Below, piece by piece: positions 33,813 to 44,006 of a DNA stretch of 64,000 nt (positions are counted from its first letter, which is position 1; each line of letters begins with the position of its first letter). Below the pieces are notes generated by a model. That model searched no databases. It saw only the letters and a program-made list of their open reading frames with translations, and had not been told where the DNA came from. The position numbers and the translations under genes were made by a program. This DNA comes from Chelativorans salis (GTDB taxonomy: Bacteria; Pseudomonadota; Alphaproteobacteria; Rhizobiales; Rhizobiaceae), in assembly GCF_025336525.1 (NCBI RefSeq), contig NZ_JAOCZP010000010.1, positions 62,001-126,000 on the forward strand. The letters are read 5' to 3'.

Positions 33813-34184
33813 CCCGAGGCGAAGCTGCGTGACCGCCCATACGGAAGGGGGTGTCCTCGGCGCAGGGAAGTGACGTTGCAATAGCCTTACAGGGCGAAGC
33901 GGGCGACTACAAAGGTACCTATCTTCTTCTTCCACGGTTCGCCAGGATCACGCTTGCAGCGAGGTGTGATTATGGACGATGCGATGCTGGCAAGCTGCAG
34001 CTCACGTGCTTTCGCGCCTGATCAGCCTGGAGTGGGCGCTTGATACGACTTGAAACGAGGTCATCACGCATCCACGCCTAAAACGTTTTGGCAGCACTAC
34101 CTAAATGGACCGACGGTGAGACGGCCACAGCGTGGCCGCGGCCGTCTCTTCATGTTCCATGAGTTCTAAGCGGCGCCGCTGATC
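33813..34184. other. Convergent intergenic region
   Basis: No gene is seen between the rightward repair cluster and the leftward oxidoreductase genes. Near its right end lies the hairpin at 34118-34148. Confidence 0.5.
34118..34148. terminator. Hairpin between convergent operons
   Basis: GAGACGGCC and GGCCGTCTC form a perfect 9-bp stem, 37 bases beyond the stop of the large oxidoreductase subunit. It has no long T-run on either strand, so it would be a weak or factor-assisted terminator serving the leftward genes. Confidence 0.4.
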
Positions 34185-36386
34185 TTACGCCGACAGGGCC
34201 TTGATCAGCGGCAGATCGCGGATCGTCCTTCCGGTCGCCGCGCGCAGCGCATTGCCGACCGCGGGTCCGATGGGCGGCACACCGGGCTCGCCAACGCCTG
34301 TGGGCGGCTCCTCGGACGGCACAATATGCACCTCGATGCTTGGTGGCATCTGGTCGATCCGCAACGGCGTATATGTGTCGTAGTTCTCTTGGTCGACAAC
34401 GCCGCCCGTCAGAGTCAACTCCTCCTGCAGGATCGCACCCAATCCGAAACCGATGCCGCCTTCCATCTGCGCACGGATCTGGTCGGGGTTGATTGCCGTT
34501 CCGCAATCGACCGCGCAAACGACCCTGTCGACGGTGAAGTCGCTGCCGCCGTTGTAGGTGATCTCCACCACCTCGGCGACATAGGTCGAGAAGCTTTCAT
34601 GCAGCGCCACGCCGCGGAAACGACCTTCCGCCAAGGGTGTACCCCAATCGGCCTTTTCGGCTGCAAGCTTCAGTACGGCCGCATGCCGCGGATGGTCCCC
34701 CAGCATGGACAGACGGAACTCAACGGGATCGCGATTGGCGGCGGCGGCGAGTTCGTCGATCAGCGTCTCGATCACATAGGCCGTATGGGTTGAGCCCACC
34801 GAACGCCACCACAGAATCGGTATTTTCACATCTGTTGTTGTCAGATCGATTTTCAGGTTCGGGATTGCGTAAGGCAGGTTTGAGGCGCCTTCCACCGAGG
34901 TCGGATCGACGCCATCCTGGATCGCCGCAGCAAAGGGTGTCCCGGCCATGATCGACTGGCCCACGATATGGTCGTGAAGGGCGATCACCTTCCCATCCTT
35001 GTCGAGGCCGGCTTTGACTGCATGCACATAGGCCGGTCTGTACCGTCCGCCCCGCATGTCGTTCTCGCGTGTCCACTGCACTTTCACTGGCTTGCCGGGG
35101 CCGAGTGCCTTCGCCGTGGCGACCGCCTCAACAATCAGATCGGCATCCGAGACGGCGCGGCGGCCGAAGCTGCCGCCGGTCTTCATCACATGCAGCCTCA
35201 CCTTGTCCGGCGTCGTCCCACCTACGTCAGCGGCAACCGCCTGGTAAAGGTCCGGCATCTGATGGCCGCCCCAGACGTCGATTTCGCCGTCCTCGCCGAT
35301 AAGAGCAACGGCATTGAGCGGCTCAAGCGAGGCGTGGGCAAGATATGGGAACTCGTAGTGCCCCTCCACGATCTTATCGGCATCGGCAAGGGCGGCCTCG
35401 GCATCGCCGTCATTGCGGGCAGTCGCCGCGGCGGTGCCATCCGAGATTTTGTTATACTCCGCTAGGATCTCAGCCGAACCACGCTGCTCAGCGTCGCTCT
35501 CGTCCCATTCGACCGTCACCGCATCGCGGCCCTTCATCGCCGTCCACATGTTGGTGCCGACAACCGCCACGCCCCGCGGTGTCTCGACGACATCAATGAC
35601 ACCGTCCAACGCTTTCGCCGAGGAAGCATCGATGCTCCTGACCGTTGCGCCGAACTTTGGCGGATGGATCATGACCGCTGTCACGAGACCATCCATCTTC
35701 AGGTCGATCGTATAATCTTGGGTACCGTTGGTTTTGCCGACGGAATCATAGCGCTTGAGGTCTTCCGACCCGATCTGGGTCCACTCATCCCGCGGCTTCA
35801 GCGGCACATCCTCAGGCACCGGCATTTCCGCAGCGTCGGCAGCGAGTTCACCAAAGGTCGCCTGCTTGCCTGAACCATGGGAAACCACGCCGGCAGCGAC
35901 GGTGATTTCCTCGGCCGGCACGTTCCAGTTCTTCGCCGCGGCTGCCACCAGCATGGCGCGGGCCGCAGCTCCCGCTTTCCGATAGCGCTCCCAGGAGGAA
36001 GCCATCGAGGTGGACCCGCCGGTTCCCTGCGCAATCCCACCCCAGGCGAGGTTGCCGTAGAGTCCGGTATTGCCCGAAGCGCCGATCACGTCGACCTGCT
36101 CCCAGTCGCCATCAAGCTCTTCCATCACAAGGGTCGCGATGCCGAAATAGGAGCCTTGCCCCATTTCGAATTGCGAGGAATGGATGACGATCCCGTTCTC
36201 GGGCGTGATCTCGACATAGGCCTGGAACGGATTGGCCTGGGTTCCCTCCGCTGCCGATTGCGCACTGGCCGGATTGGCGGCGATCAGCCGATAACCGACC
36301 GCGAGACCCGCGGCAGCAGCCGTGCCAAGAAGAAACTGACGGCGCGTTGGTTGGACCGGTCCCTGTTTTAAAAGATACTGCAACAT
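34185..36386 (-). CDS. iorB: Molybdenum hydroxylase large subunit (isoquinoline 1-oxidoreductase beta type)
   Basis: Start at 36386 (MLQYLLKQGPVQPTRRQFLL), two bases behind the small-subunit stop. The N-terminus is a Tat signal (RRQFLLGTAAAAGLAVG), as usual for this xanthine-dehydrogenase subfamily exported with bound cofactor. Cofactor motifs seen: SSQFEMGQGSYFG, AWGGIAQGTGGSTS, PYLAHASLEPLNAV and CAVDCGTAINPDQIRAQMEG. 733 aa, normal. It binds the molybdopterin cytosine dinucleotide cofactor and oxidises an aldehyde or N-heterocycle in the periplasm. Substrate not determinable. Confidence 0.9.
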   Translation of the reverse strand: MLQYLLKQGPVQPTRRQFLLGTAAAAGLAVGYRLIAANPASAQSAAEGTQANPFQAYVEITPENGIVIHSSQFEMGQGSYFGIATLVMEELDGDWEQVDVIGASGNTGLYGNLAWGGIAQGTGGSTSMASSWERYRKAGAAARAMLVAAAAKNWNVPAEEITVAAGVVSHGSGKQATFGELAADAAEMPVPEDVPLKPRDEWTQIGSEDLKRYDSVGKTNGTQDYTIDLKMDGLVTAVMIHPPKFGATVRSIDASSAKALDGVIDVVETPRGVAVVGTNMWTAMKGRDAVTVEWDESDAEQRGSAEILAEYNKISDGTAAATARNDGDAEAALADADKIVEGHYEFPYLAHASLEPLNAVALIGEDGEIDVWGGHQMPDLYQAVAADVGGTTPDKVRLHVMKTGGSFGRRAVSDADLIVEAVATAKALGPGKPVKVQWTRENDMRGGRYRPAYVHAVKAGLDKDGKVIALHDHIVGQSIMAGTPFAAAIQDGVDPTSVEGASNLPYAIPNLKIDLTTTDVKIPILWWRSVGSTHTAYVIETLIDELAAAANRDPVEFRLSMLGDHPRHAAVLKLAAEKADWGTPLAEGRFRGVALHESFSTYVAEVVEITYNGGSDFTVDRVVCAVDCGTAINPDQIRAQMEGGIGFGLGAILQEELTLTGGVVDQENYDTYTPLRIDQMPPSIEVHIVPSEEPPTGVGEPGVPPIGPAVGNALRAATGRTIRDLPLIKALSA

Positions 36387-36388
36387 CG

Positions 36389-36847
36389 CTATGCCTCCAG
36401 CCGGTCTGCGGCTTCGTGGATCGCTGCACGGATGCGATGATAGGTGGCGCAGCGGCACAGATTGCCGCTCATCGCGGCATCGATATCCTCGTCCGTGGGC
36501 TTGGGAGTTTCCGTCAGCAGGGCCGCAGCGGACATGATCTGGCCAGACTGGCAGTAGCCGCATTGCGGCACGTCAAGCTCAGCCCAAACGGCCTGGAGTG
36601 TTTCGCCGACCTCTCCCGAAAGACCTTCGATGGTGGTGATCGTGGCACCTTCGACATCGCCAAGCATGGTTTGACATGAACGCATCGCAATGCCGTCGAC
36701 ATGCACCGTACAGGCGCCGCATTGCGCGAGACCGCAGCCGAATTTCGTGCCCGTCAGTCCAATGGTGTCCCGTATCGCCCAGAGCAATGGCATTTCCGGA
36801 TCGGCGTCAACCGTTTGCGCCTCGCCATTGAGAGTGAAAGCGACCAT
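36389..36847 (-). CDS. iorA: Molybdenum hydroxylase small 2Fe-2S subunit
   Basis: 152 aa. The plant-type 2Fe-2S cluster is bound by [21 protein letters not shown]; the second cluster by CGYCQSGQ and [11 protein letters not shown]. It passes electrons from the molybdenum subunit to an external acceptor. It has no signal of its own and is presumably exported together with the Tat-tagged partner. First gene of the leftward pair. Confidence 0.93.
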   Translation of the reverse strand: MVAFTLNGEAQTVDADPEMPLLWAIRDTIGLTGTKFGCGLAQCGACTVHVDGIAMRSCQTMLGDVEGATITTIEGLSGEVGETLQAVWAELDVPQCGYCQSGQIMSAAALLTETPKPTDEDIDAAMSGNLCRCATYHRIRAAIHEAADRLEA

Positions 36848-37157
36848 GGCTTGCTCTCCTTGTGGTTAGAGCTGGCTATCGCTTCCGCCTCGGATGACTG
36901 GCCATCGCCGAGGCGTAGCTGTGTACAGGGTAGAACCGCGAGTAAAGGGGAACAAGCATTTCACGGCTTCTACGCCGATTGTGAAGTAGGACACAACCAT
37001 ATGTCAAAGATATAACGAGCAGGAATCGCTTCATCACGCGGAACATCAATCCGGCGATGCGCGATCGAAGCCGTATGCCGCGCGGGGCCTCCATTGGCGG
37101 AGCCCTTAATGAGGCTCACGCCAAATAGAGATGGGTGGCGGACCTACCGGACGCATG
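36848..37157. other. Intergenic region, no gene seen
   Basis: Lies between the end of the 37158 hydrolase and the iorA start, both leftward; it should carry the iorAB promoter. I see no clear boxes or repeats. Confidence 0.4.
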
Positions 37158-39098
37158 TCACTGCGCCGGATACATCGCCTCGCCTCGCTTGAGGACGATG
37201 TCGGCGTCCGCTGCGCGCATATAGCCGGCTGCAATGAGCTCATTGCCTGCCGTCGAAAGCGCCTTGAGGAACGCCTCGGCGTCCGCGTAGCGGTCGGCGA
37301 GCGGCTTGCGGCTGTCACCCGCGGCGTCCTCTGCCGATTTGGGCAGGGCCACGAAGCTTCCGGTCAGGCCGCACAAGCCGCCCCCGGCAAAGCCCTCCCG
37401 GCGCTGGTTCCAACCCCAATAGGTGCCAAGCGGCGCGGCGATGGCGGGATCCTTGATGCCACCGAGCGCTATACCGTCACCGTCAAGCTGCGGCACCAAC
37501 ACGGGATAGGCGCTACCATCCTTGGGCGGCAGTGCGGAGTAATCACGTACCTGCAGGACATTGTAGACCGGCGTATAAGCATCCTTGCCGAAGTCGGGCA
37601 GATTGAGGTCATGGAGCGGAACCAGCGTTCCGTCGGCAACGGACGGATAGCGGCTGGCAGGGGGTGTCTTGTTGTCGGCGACCCAGCCACGCATCGATGC
37701 CAGCAACGCGCGCATGATCGGCGCCGAGCTGATCGGGTTCGTCGGGAAACGGCAGACCGGGCTTTCGCTGCTGACCGACTGCCAGCCGGTGAAATGCGGA
37801 AGTCCGGACAGGTAGTAGAGACGCACATTGTCCGGCATTTCCAGCGGCTCGCCAGAGGGCGAAGTTGATACGAGGGCCGCGCGTGCCTGCCAAAACTCGG
37901 TGGATGTGTCGGTGTGCATGATCTTTGGGCAGGTGTCGCTTGCCGAACAGGCCGAAAGGATGCTGCCGCTCCCGCCACTTAGGGGGTCGGTGGTTTCGGC
38001 ATAGCTAAAGGGAAACTGATCGCCGGGGAAATCGTGGTCCTCGTGCTGCCGCGAATAGCGGCCGGGTTGGGCGAAGCGGTAGTTTGTGAAGGTCTTGCGT
38101 GAACCGGCGATATGGGGAATGGCGCCGTCGAAGACGCGGGCGCCCTGCTCGTCCGCATTGAAACCCTGGTAGATGAAGTCGCGCAGAAAACGTCCCGACT
38201 GCGAAATGCCAAGGCCGATCGTGCGCTCTATCCCTGAAAGCACCGGTTCGGCGTCATGGCCCGGGTTGCCGCGCAGATAGGAGATGAGGTCACTGGTGGC
38301 GGCAAACGCCAGCCCCGCCGGCACGGCATCCTTTGCCGGATAGATAAACTCGTAGATTGCGCCGGCATCCAGGCCCTCCGGCCGCGAAATCTCGATTCCC
38401 GTCGGCGAGAGATATTTGAACGACAGGCCGGGCGCCGTCGATCGTGGATCCTCCGGTGTAACGCGTACGCTCAGCGTAGCCTTGTCTGGGTCGAGGTCGG
38501 CGGCCGGATAGGTGAGCTTGGCCACACTGACGGTTTCGGCCGTGTCGAAGACGAACTCTTCGCGTGAAAATCCCGTAATTTCGGGCAGCACGGGAAGCGT
38601 GATGTTCAGAAGCTCGTCCGGCGCGTCGAACTGCCAGCCGCTCCACACGATGGTGTAGCCCTCTCGCATCAGATAGCCGTCTCCGGCATCCTCCGCCGTT
38701 TCCGGCAGGTCCGCCGAACTTCCGAGATTCATGAGCATGAATGCGAGATTCCTCCCGCGGTTCGGCACATCGTAGAACAGGGTTCCGGAACCCTTTGCCG
38801 CGTCAGTGGGGCGTAGGATTGTCACCTCGGTCGCAAAGCGTACCAGGCCCTCCCCGTCCACGGGCGCGGTATCGAGGTCGACGATGCTGCGGCCGCGTTC
38901 CGATTGGGGGTCGATGGCGAATTCGGCAATGGCATCGACCCTCTCATAGGTGCCCGCTTCATCGAACACGGCGCCTTCGAACGCCGGTTTTGTTATCTCG
39001 GTAATCCTGAATTCGACGACCTTGGCGGCGGCCGTTCCTCCCCAAGCAAGGGCCGCGAGCGAAGCCGTGGCAAGCATTCGCACTGATTTAGCAAGCAT
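37158..39098 (-). CDS. Secreted alpha/beta hydrolase domain protein, 646 aa
   Basis: Signal peptide MLAKSVRMLATASLAALAWG. The sequence matches the large 'alpha/beta hydrolase domain' family: VEFRITEITKPAFEGAVF, LFYDVPNRGRNLAFMLMN, GYTIVWSGWQFD, and the nucleophile elbow GLGISQSGRFLRDFIYQGFN (Ser in SQSG). The C-terminal GWNQRREGFAGGGLCGLTGS and FVALPKSAEDAAGD segments are also typical. Substrates of this family are unknown; some members sit in aromatic-degradation loci, which agrees with the neighbouring molybdenum hydroxylase. Confidence 0.85.
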   Translation of the reverse strand: MLAKSVRMLATASLAALAWGGTAAAKVVEFRITEITKPAFEGAVFDEAGTYERVDAIAEFAIDPQSERGRSIVDLDTAPVDGEGLVRFATEVTILRPTDAAKGSGTLFYDVPNRGRNLAFMLMNLGSSADLPETAEDAGDGYLMREGYTIVWSGWQFDAPDELLNITLPVLPEITGFSREEFVFDTAETVSVAKLTYPAADLDPDKATLSVRVTPEDPRSTAPGLSFKYLSPTGIEISRPEGLDAGAIYEFIYPAKDAVPAGLAFAATSDLISYLRGNPGHDAEPVLSGIERTIGLGISQSGRFLRDFIYQGFNADEQGARVFDGAIPHIAGSRKTFTNYRFAQPGRYSRQHEDHDFPGDQFPFSYAETTDPLSGGSGSILSACSASDTCPKIMHTDTSTEFWQARAALVSTSPSGEPLEMPDNVRLYYLSGLPHFTGWQSVSSESPVCRFPTNPISSAPIMRALLASMRGWVADNKTPPASRYPSVADGTLVPLHDLNLPDFGKDAYTPVYNVLQVRDYSALPPKDGSAYPVLVPQLDGDGIALGGIKDPAIAAPLGTYWGWNQRREGFAGGGLCGLTGSFVALPKSAEDAAGDSRKPLADRYADAEAFLKALSTAGNELIAAGYMRAADADIVLKRGEAMYPAQ

Positions 39099-39351
39099 GA
39101 GATGTCCTCCCTCAGCCCCGGAACAACAACCGGGCGCGTTGAAGCGTCGTCGACCATGCGTGCAATGTCAATATTTTTGTATACAAGAATCTCCACCAAG
39201 TATGTGATCTACCAGTCCTTACATGCAATACAATCGAGGCCACCGAGTTCTCGCCCACGAAAGCGGCCGACGTGACGGCAGTCGATGCCCTAGCCGTCGA
39301 TCTTCTCTTCTACCGCGAGATAAACCGGCATAGACTGTTGAGACGGCAGTC

Positions 39352-39606
39352 ACTTCAAGCATCGCCCAGGCCGGCTTTGTGTTGATGGCACTGGCGACCG
39401 CTGCAGCCGTGCCTACTGCTATCGCAGCGATCGGCTACTACATCCTCGCTTATCTGCTGATGAACCTCGCTGCCTTCGCAGTCGTCGCCAGATCGAGCGC
39501 ATGGCGGGGGCGCGATGAGATCGACGTCGTCACCGGACTCGGCCAGATTGCGCCGTGGACATCAGCCGCATTTACTTTGGCGCTCCTGTCGCTCGCCAAA
39601 TCAGCG
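39352..39606 (+). pseudogene. Fragment of a NuoN-type (NADH dehydrogenase / antiporter) gene
   Basis: The plus frame reads SSIAQAGFVLMALATAAA, AIGYYILAYLLMNLAAFAVV, TGLGQIAPWTSAAFTLALLS, as in the middle of NuoN or MrpD. About 85 codons remain, with no start, and the frame runs on into unrelated sequence. Confidence 0.65.
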
Positions 39607-39709
39607 ATCAGGCCTCCACGACAGCCTTGGTTTTACTGCAGTGTCCCTCTCTGCTCGTCCAAGTTCTAGAACTTGATACTATTCGAGGCCATGCCCTCGG
39701 TCAGTCACT

Positions 39710-40924
39710 TCACAATTTGCGGCGATAGACCATCCGGCTCACAGGCGCAGCGCTTGCGCCGTGCGCGAAGACGGACGCCAGCACCGCAGCACTTGCGACC
39801 TGCCAGACGAGCGGATCGCCCCCGTGCGACAGCGCGAACAGGGAATAGAACAGCCCCGAGATACCAATCGGTCCGAACCAGGCAAGGAAGGCCAGATCGC
39901 GCCCAATCAGGTGTCCGCGCATCAGGGGGAAAAGCATCAGGAAGACGGGCGGGCGCCGGACAATGAGAATACCGGCGGCAAAGGCCAAGATCGGCCATCC
40001 GAGATGCTGCCATTCCTGCCATGGCAGGGCAGCTCCGAACAGCACGAAGATGGGCGGAGTAATCAGATGATTGATCGCCTCCTGGACATTTTCCTCTTCC
40101 TGCTTCGTACCGGTGTCCGACACTAGGTTGAAAGCAATCCCCGCCACGAATACCGAGATCAGAGCATCGCCCCCGAGAAGGCGTGCGGCGCCAAGCGTGA
40201 AGATGGTCAGCGCCAGTGTGAAAGTCAGCACGGAATAGTTTTCGATGATGCCCTTCCGCTGCGCCAGGCCAAACAGCCATGCTGTACTGGCTCCCAGCGC
40301 GACCCCGAGCACCGCCGCAAGACCGACACCCAAAAGAATGCCCGTGACGAACCATTCCCTGATGGTGCCCTCACCGCCGGCGAGCACCAGCAGTGGCAAA
40401 AGCACGATCACGAAGGCGAGCCCGTCATTGGCACCGGATTCGAGGCTGAGTGCGGCGCGCACACGGGCCGGCAGCCGCTCCTTGGCGAATTTTCCCGTCA
40501 CGATGTTGCTGGAGACGATCGGATCGGTCGGCGTCATCACCGCACCGATCAGCAAGGCCGTCCAGAGCGGCAGGTCGAAAATCCATCCGGCCAACGCCGC
40601 GCTGCACAGCCACATGCCGAGCATGCCGAGCGTGAGCACGACCGCCACTGGCCGCGCAAGCGTGCGGAAGTCGTTCGGGCTGAGCCGCAGGCCCACGCCC
40701 ATAAGACCTATTGCCAGCGTGATCCTGGCGGCCTCCTCTATGATCGTATGGTGGTCTCCCCAGCCCTGGACCTCGATGATATTGAGCACCATCGGCCCCA
40801 CAATGATCCCGAGTGTGACGGACACCATCAGCTCTGAAACGATGGTGTGCTTCATCTTCTCCGAGACGAGCCCAACTACGAGCACCAATGCTCCGGCGAT
40901 AGCGAGTGAAAGGTTTAGTTGCAT
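39710..40924 (-). CDS. Na+/H+ or K+/H+ antiporter (CPA1 family)
   Basis: Start at 40924 (MQLNLSLAIAGALVLVVGLV); the longer frame from 41002 lacks a membrane-compatible start. 404 aa with 11-12 hydrophobic segments. Family motifs: GAVMTPTDPIVSSNIVTG and LSLESGANDGLAFVIVLLPL, with the conserved Glu-Ser and Asn-Asp pairs of the ion site, and AWFGPIGISGLFYSLFAL. It works in pH and cation balance in the inner membrane. Single gene. Confidence 0.9.
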   Translation of the reverse strand: MQLNLSLAIAGALVLVVGLVSEKMKHTIVSELMVSVTLGIIVGPMVLNIIEVQGWGDHHTIIEEAARITLAIGLMGVGLRLSPNDFRTLARPVAVVLTLGMLGMWLCSAALAGWIFDLPLWTALLIGAVMTPTDPIVSSNIVTGKFAKERLPARVRAALSLESGANDGLAFVIVLLPLLVLAGGEGTIREWFVTGILLGVGLAAVLGVALGASTAWLFGLAQRKGIIENYSVLTFTLALTIFTLGAARLLGGDALISVFVAGIAFNLVSDTGTKQEEENVQEAINHLITPPIFVLFGAALPWQEWQHLGWPILAFAAGILIVRRPPVFLMLFPLMRGHLIGRDLAFLAWFGPIGISGLFYSLFALSHGGDPLVWQVASAAVLASVFAHGASAAPVSRMVYRRKL

Positions 40925-41212
40925 GGGTGCATCTTCGGCCGGGCTGTTGCCGCCAAACACAGAATGCCGGATGGCGAAGAACCGTTCCGGCTGAAAAACC
41001 ACAAGCCTGGAACAAGCCCCTGGGATTGAAGAGAAGAACGGAGCCTTCTTTTCGCGCGAAGTTAATCCGCCTCGCGGGCACGTGACCTGAGGCCTGTCAC
41101 ATTCGCCGTCTCTTCCTCAAGATGGGCCGAGGCGGAAGATGGGCCGACGCGCGAACAGGAACTTATTCGCCGCGCTCCTGTTGTGAGTCTGCGCAAGAAC
41201 AGGATTAGGACC

Positions 41213-42226
41213 ATGTCGCGAAAAGTCTCCAGACACGTCGTCATCACCGGAGCCAGCGCCGGCGCGGGCCGCGCGGCAGCTATTGCCTGTGCCCGCCGCG
41301 GCTGGAAAGTCACGCTGCTCGCCCGCGGAAGGGCGGGACTGGAAGGCGCGCGCGCCGAAGTGGAGAGGAACGCCGGGACGGCTCTGGCCATACCGACGGA
41401 TGTGGCCGACGCCGGTGCCGTCGAGGCGGCGGCAGCGGAGGCGGAGAAGACTCAAGGGCCCATCGACGTCTGGGTCAACGCCGCCATGGTCACCATCTTT
41501 GGTCCGACCTCCGAAGTGACGCCGGAAGAATTTCGCCGCGTCACGGAGGTCACTTATCTCGGGCAGGTTCACGGCACCATGAGTGCGCTCCGGCGCATGC
41601 GCGCGGCCAACCGGGGGACGATCGTCAATGTGGGTTCGGCACTCGGTTACCACGGACTTTGCCTGCAGGCCGCCTATTGCGGCGCCAAATTCGCCGTGCG
41701 CGGCTTCACCGAATCCTTGCGCAGCGAGCTCATCCACGAGGGCAGCAAGGTGCGGCTGTCCTTCGTCGTCCTACCGGCGCTCAACACGCCCCAGTTCGAC
41801 TGGTCTCGCAACAAGATGGCCGGGCGTCCGCGCCCCGTCGCCCCTGTCTACGAGCCTGAAGTGGCCGCCGAGGCAATCCTTTACGCCGCCCGCTTTGCCC
41901 CGCGCGAGTTGGTGGTAGCCACCTCCTCGCTGCAAGTCATGGCCGGCAGCGTCGTCGCGCCCGGCTACCTCGAACGCAGGCTCGCCCAGGTCGGATGGTC
42001 CGGCCAGGTGGCCAGCGAAGCGGCAGAGACCCGCCCGGACAATCTGTTCGAGCCGGTTGACGAAGAGGAGGATTTCGGTGCCCGCGGGCGGTTCGACGGA
42101 GAAACAAGACGCTGGGCGACGATCGTGCCGGCGGGCGCCGCCCGCCTGATGGCGGGCGCGGCCGCTTCCCTTCCAGTGATCTTTGCCATTGCGGGCACGG
42201 TGCTGGGAACGCGCCGCTCGCGATAA
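41213..42226 (+). CDS. Short-chain dehydrogenase/reductase with C-terminal membrane segment
   Basis: Start at 41213 (MSRKVSRHVVITGASAGAGR). The Rossmann motif TGASAGAGRA, the DV in PTDVADAG, VNAAMVT, the catalytic Ser in NVGSALGYHG and YCGAK (YxxxK) are all present. After the SDR domain (about 245 aa) an acidic linker (PVDEEEDFGARGRF) leads to a hydrophobic C-terminal stretch (GAARLMAGAAASLPVIFAIA), probably a membrane anchor. Substrate unknown. Confidence 0.9.
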   Translation: MSRKVSRHVVITGASAGAGRAAAIACARRGWKVTLLARGRAGLEGARAEVERNAGTALAIPTDVADAGAVEAAAAEAEKTQGPIDVWVNAAMVTIFGPTSEVTPEEFRRVTEVTYLGQVHGTMSALRRMRAANRGTIVNVGSALGYHGLCLQAAYCGAKFAVRGFTESLRSELIHEGSKVRLSFVVLPALNTPQFDWSRNKMAGRPRPVAPVYEPEVAAEAILYAARFAPRELVVATSSLQVMAGSVVAPGYLERRLAQVGWSGQVASEAAETRPDNLFEPVDEEEDFGARGRFDGETRRWATIVPAGAARLMAGAAASLPVIFAIAGTVLGTRRSR

Positions 42227-42351
42227 GAGACAGTCATTCCCTCACCGCCCGCAACCGCCGGCGACGCTCGAAACCATATGCATGCGTTGGGGGATATCTT
42301 TCGCTGCACTACCGTTCCGACCTCGAAACCAGTTGCTTCAGAATTCACAGG

Positions 42352-42714
42352 TGTTTCAATTCTGCTCCGCGAGCGCCTCCAGTCCGGCGGTTATCCCCTT
42401 CAGCGATACCTCGAGGGGGTCTTGCGTCGCCTTGGAATCCCTCATCGTCTCGGAAAAAAATTGCCGCGGCGCACCCCCGTCAGCAGCGGCACTTCAAACG
42501 CGAACCCGGCTTGGCATCCCCAAACGTTGCACGTCTCGAAGGCGGCCCGCCTGGCGCCGCCGCCGTCGATCCGCAGCTCCAGGCCTGCCGGCAGATAGGC
42601 GTTCAGCGGCGTCGAGATGATGGTGATCGGCTTATTCTCCTGCAGCGCCACGTTGAACGGGAACACCACGTCCTTGCCATCGTTACCCGCTTGCGCCTGA
42701 TGTAGCCGGTACAA
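42352..42714 (-). pseudogene. Invasion-associated locus B (IalB)-like gene fragment
   Basis: The frame KDVVFPFNVALQENKPITII, LPAGLELRIDGG, FETCNVWGCQAGFAFEVPLL matches the middle of IalB proteins with their FxxCxxxGC motif. A frame change near 42470 gives DSKATQDPLEVSLKGITAGL-EAL to a stop. The signal peptide is missing. Inactive relic. Confidence 0.6.
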
Positions 42715-42761
42715 CCCATGAGAACATAACTCAATTTATGAGAGCATCCTCAAAAGGCCTT

Positions 42762-43943
42762 TTATACGATGCCCCATGCCCTGTAGCGCCCGCGGCCTGT
42801 CAGTTCGCGCACGCCCAGCTCGTCGATCAGGTTCAGCGCAGCGCGTTGGGTGATCTTCAACTCGGCGGCGATGAGCCCGGCCGAGACCACCGGGCGCGAC
42901 AGGATCAGCTCGGCGAGGCGCGGCAGGCGCGAGTTGCGGCGCTTGCCTTTCAGCCGTCGCTCCATCTGGGCTGCCGCCAGTTCCAGCCGATCGATCTCCT
43001 TGGCGCCGGCGATGGCCGCCGCACTCAATGCTTCGAAGAAGGCGAGACACCGTGTCGCCCGGTTGCGGCTTTGCCGGCGTTCGCGGGAAATGCCGCGCAG
43101 ACCGCCCGAAAGCCCCGCCAGATGGGCTCCTGTCTTGCCGCTCTTGCGCAACAGCGCGGCCACCAGGAGGTTACCCAACCAGTGCTGGCGCTCCAGCGGA
43201 TCGATCCGTTCCCATGCCTCCCAGGCAAGGTAGGCGGTCATGACGGGGGGCAGCGCCTCCGCCTCGGCCCGGCGCACCAGGGCCAGCCATTCACCTAGAA
43301 GCGCAGTCTCATCCCTGTCAGGATCGCGCATCAACGCACCGAGCGCGGCTTCGCCGGCCTCTGCAAAGCCAGTCGATGCGGTGGGTGCCGGCAGCGGCCA
43401 CGGTGTGGCGAGCTTCTCGACATCTTGAGCCGTACCCTTGTTCGCAAGCGCCCGGCCCGCTCGCGCCAGCACGGCGTCGATCTCCGCGAATTCCTCGGCC
43501 AGCGGCTCCGGCTGGTCGCCCTCCCCTCGTGTAGGCTCCGCGTATCCCGGCGTCTCGGCCGGCATCACCGGCAGGGGAGCGCCCTCCCCTTCCCGCGCAA
43601 CGAGTACCCCCAGGCCGTCCGGCGAAAGGGCCCAGTCCGGACGATTGCCGGCAATGCGCCGGCGGGCTCGCAGGACACCATGGGCGCGGGTTATTTCGTG
43701 GGTCGGCGCCCGCACGTCCATACGCCCGTCATGCAGCACCAAGTCCTCCACATGGACCAGCTCGCCATCCAGCCACAAGGCGGCGGCGGCCTCAGTGAAG
43801 TGCTGCCGCTCGCTAAAGCCGCGTCCCTGGGCGCTGCGCGCCACTCGCTCGTCCAGCCGCGCCAGCAGATCCTCGGCGCGAGCCAGCGGCATAAGCAGCC
43901 CTTGGCTAGAAAGTTCAAGCGAATCATGCCCCATAAAGGACAT
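42762..43943 (-). CDS. RHE_PE00001-type plasmid protein (DUF1612 with C-terminal HTH)
   Basis: 393 aa. The pattern LPLARAEDLLARLDERVARS, the LWLDGELVHVEDLVLHDG segment and the C-terminal helix-turn-helix (LPRLAELILSRPVVSAGLIA, AELKITQRAALNLIDELG) define this rhizobial plasmid family, frequently found next to repABC. The function is unknown; DNA binding is likely. The start at 43943 is only about 10 bases behind a TATAAT box (43954-43959), so the message may be leaderless. It is co-oriented with repC. Confidence 0.85.
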   Translation of the reverse strand: MSFMGHDSLELSSQGLLMPLARAEDLLARLDERVARSAQGRGFSERQHFTEAAAALWLDGELVHVEDLVLHDGRMDVRAPTHEITRAHGVLRARRRIAGNRPDWALSPDGLGVLVAREGEGAPLPVMPAETPGYAEPTRGEGDQPEPLAEEFAEIDAVLARAGRALANKGTAQDVEKLATPWPLPAPTASTGFAEAGEAALGALMRDPDRDETALLGEWLALVRRAEAEALPPVMTAYLAWEAWERIDPLERQHWLGNLLVAALLRKSGKTGAHLAGLSGGLRGISRERRQSRNRATRCLAFFEALSAAAIAGAKEIDRLELAAAQMERRLKGKRRNSRLPRLAELILSRPVVSAGLIAAELKITQRAALNLIDELGVRELTGRGRYRAWGIV

Positions 43944-43946
43944 CTA

Positions 43947-44006
43947 GCACATTATTATACGGAAGTTATCTCGGCATTTCCTTCCGCTGGTCGGGATTTG
44001 CTTTTT
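43947..44006 (-). repeat. Flanking repeat of the repABC region, left copy (inverted)
   Basis: Contains a 25-base stretch, 43981-44005, that is a perfect inverted copy of 48625-48649, and a related 30-base tail ending in ATAACTTCcGTATAATaatG. The tail carries the -10 box of the DUF1612 gene. The two copies bracket the repABC operon. Confidence 0.7.

Noticed and set aside
39230-39350. Possible 5' extension of the NuoN fragment
   Set aside because: The translation upstream of 39352 has no resemblance to NuoN or MrpD.
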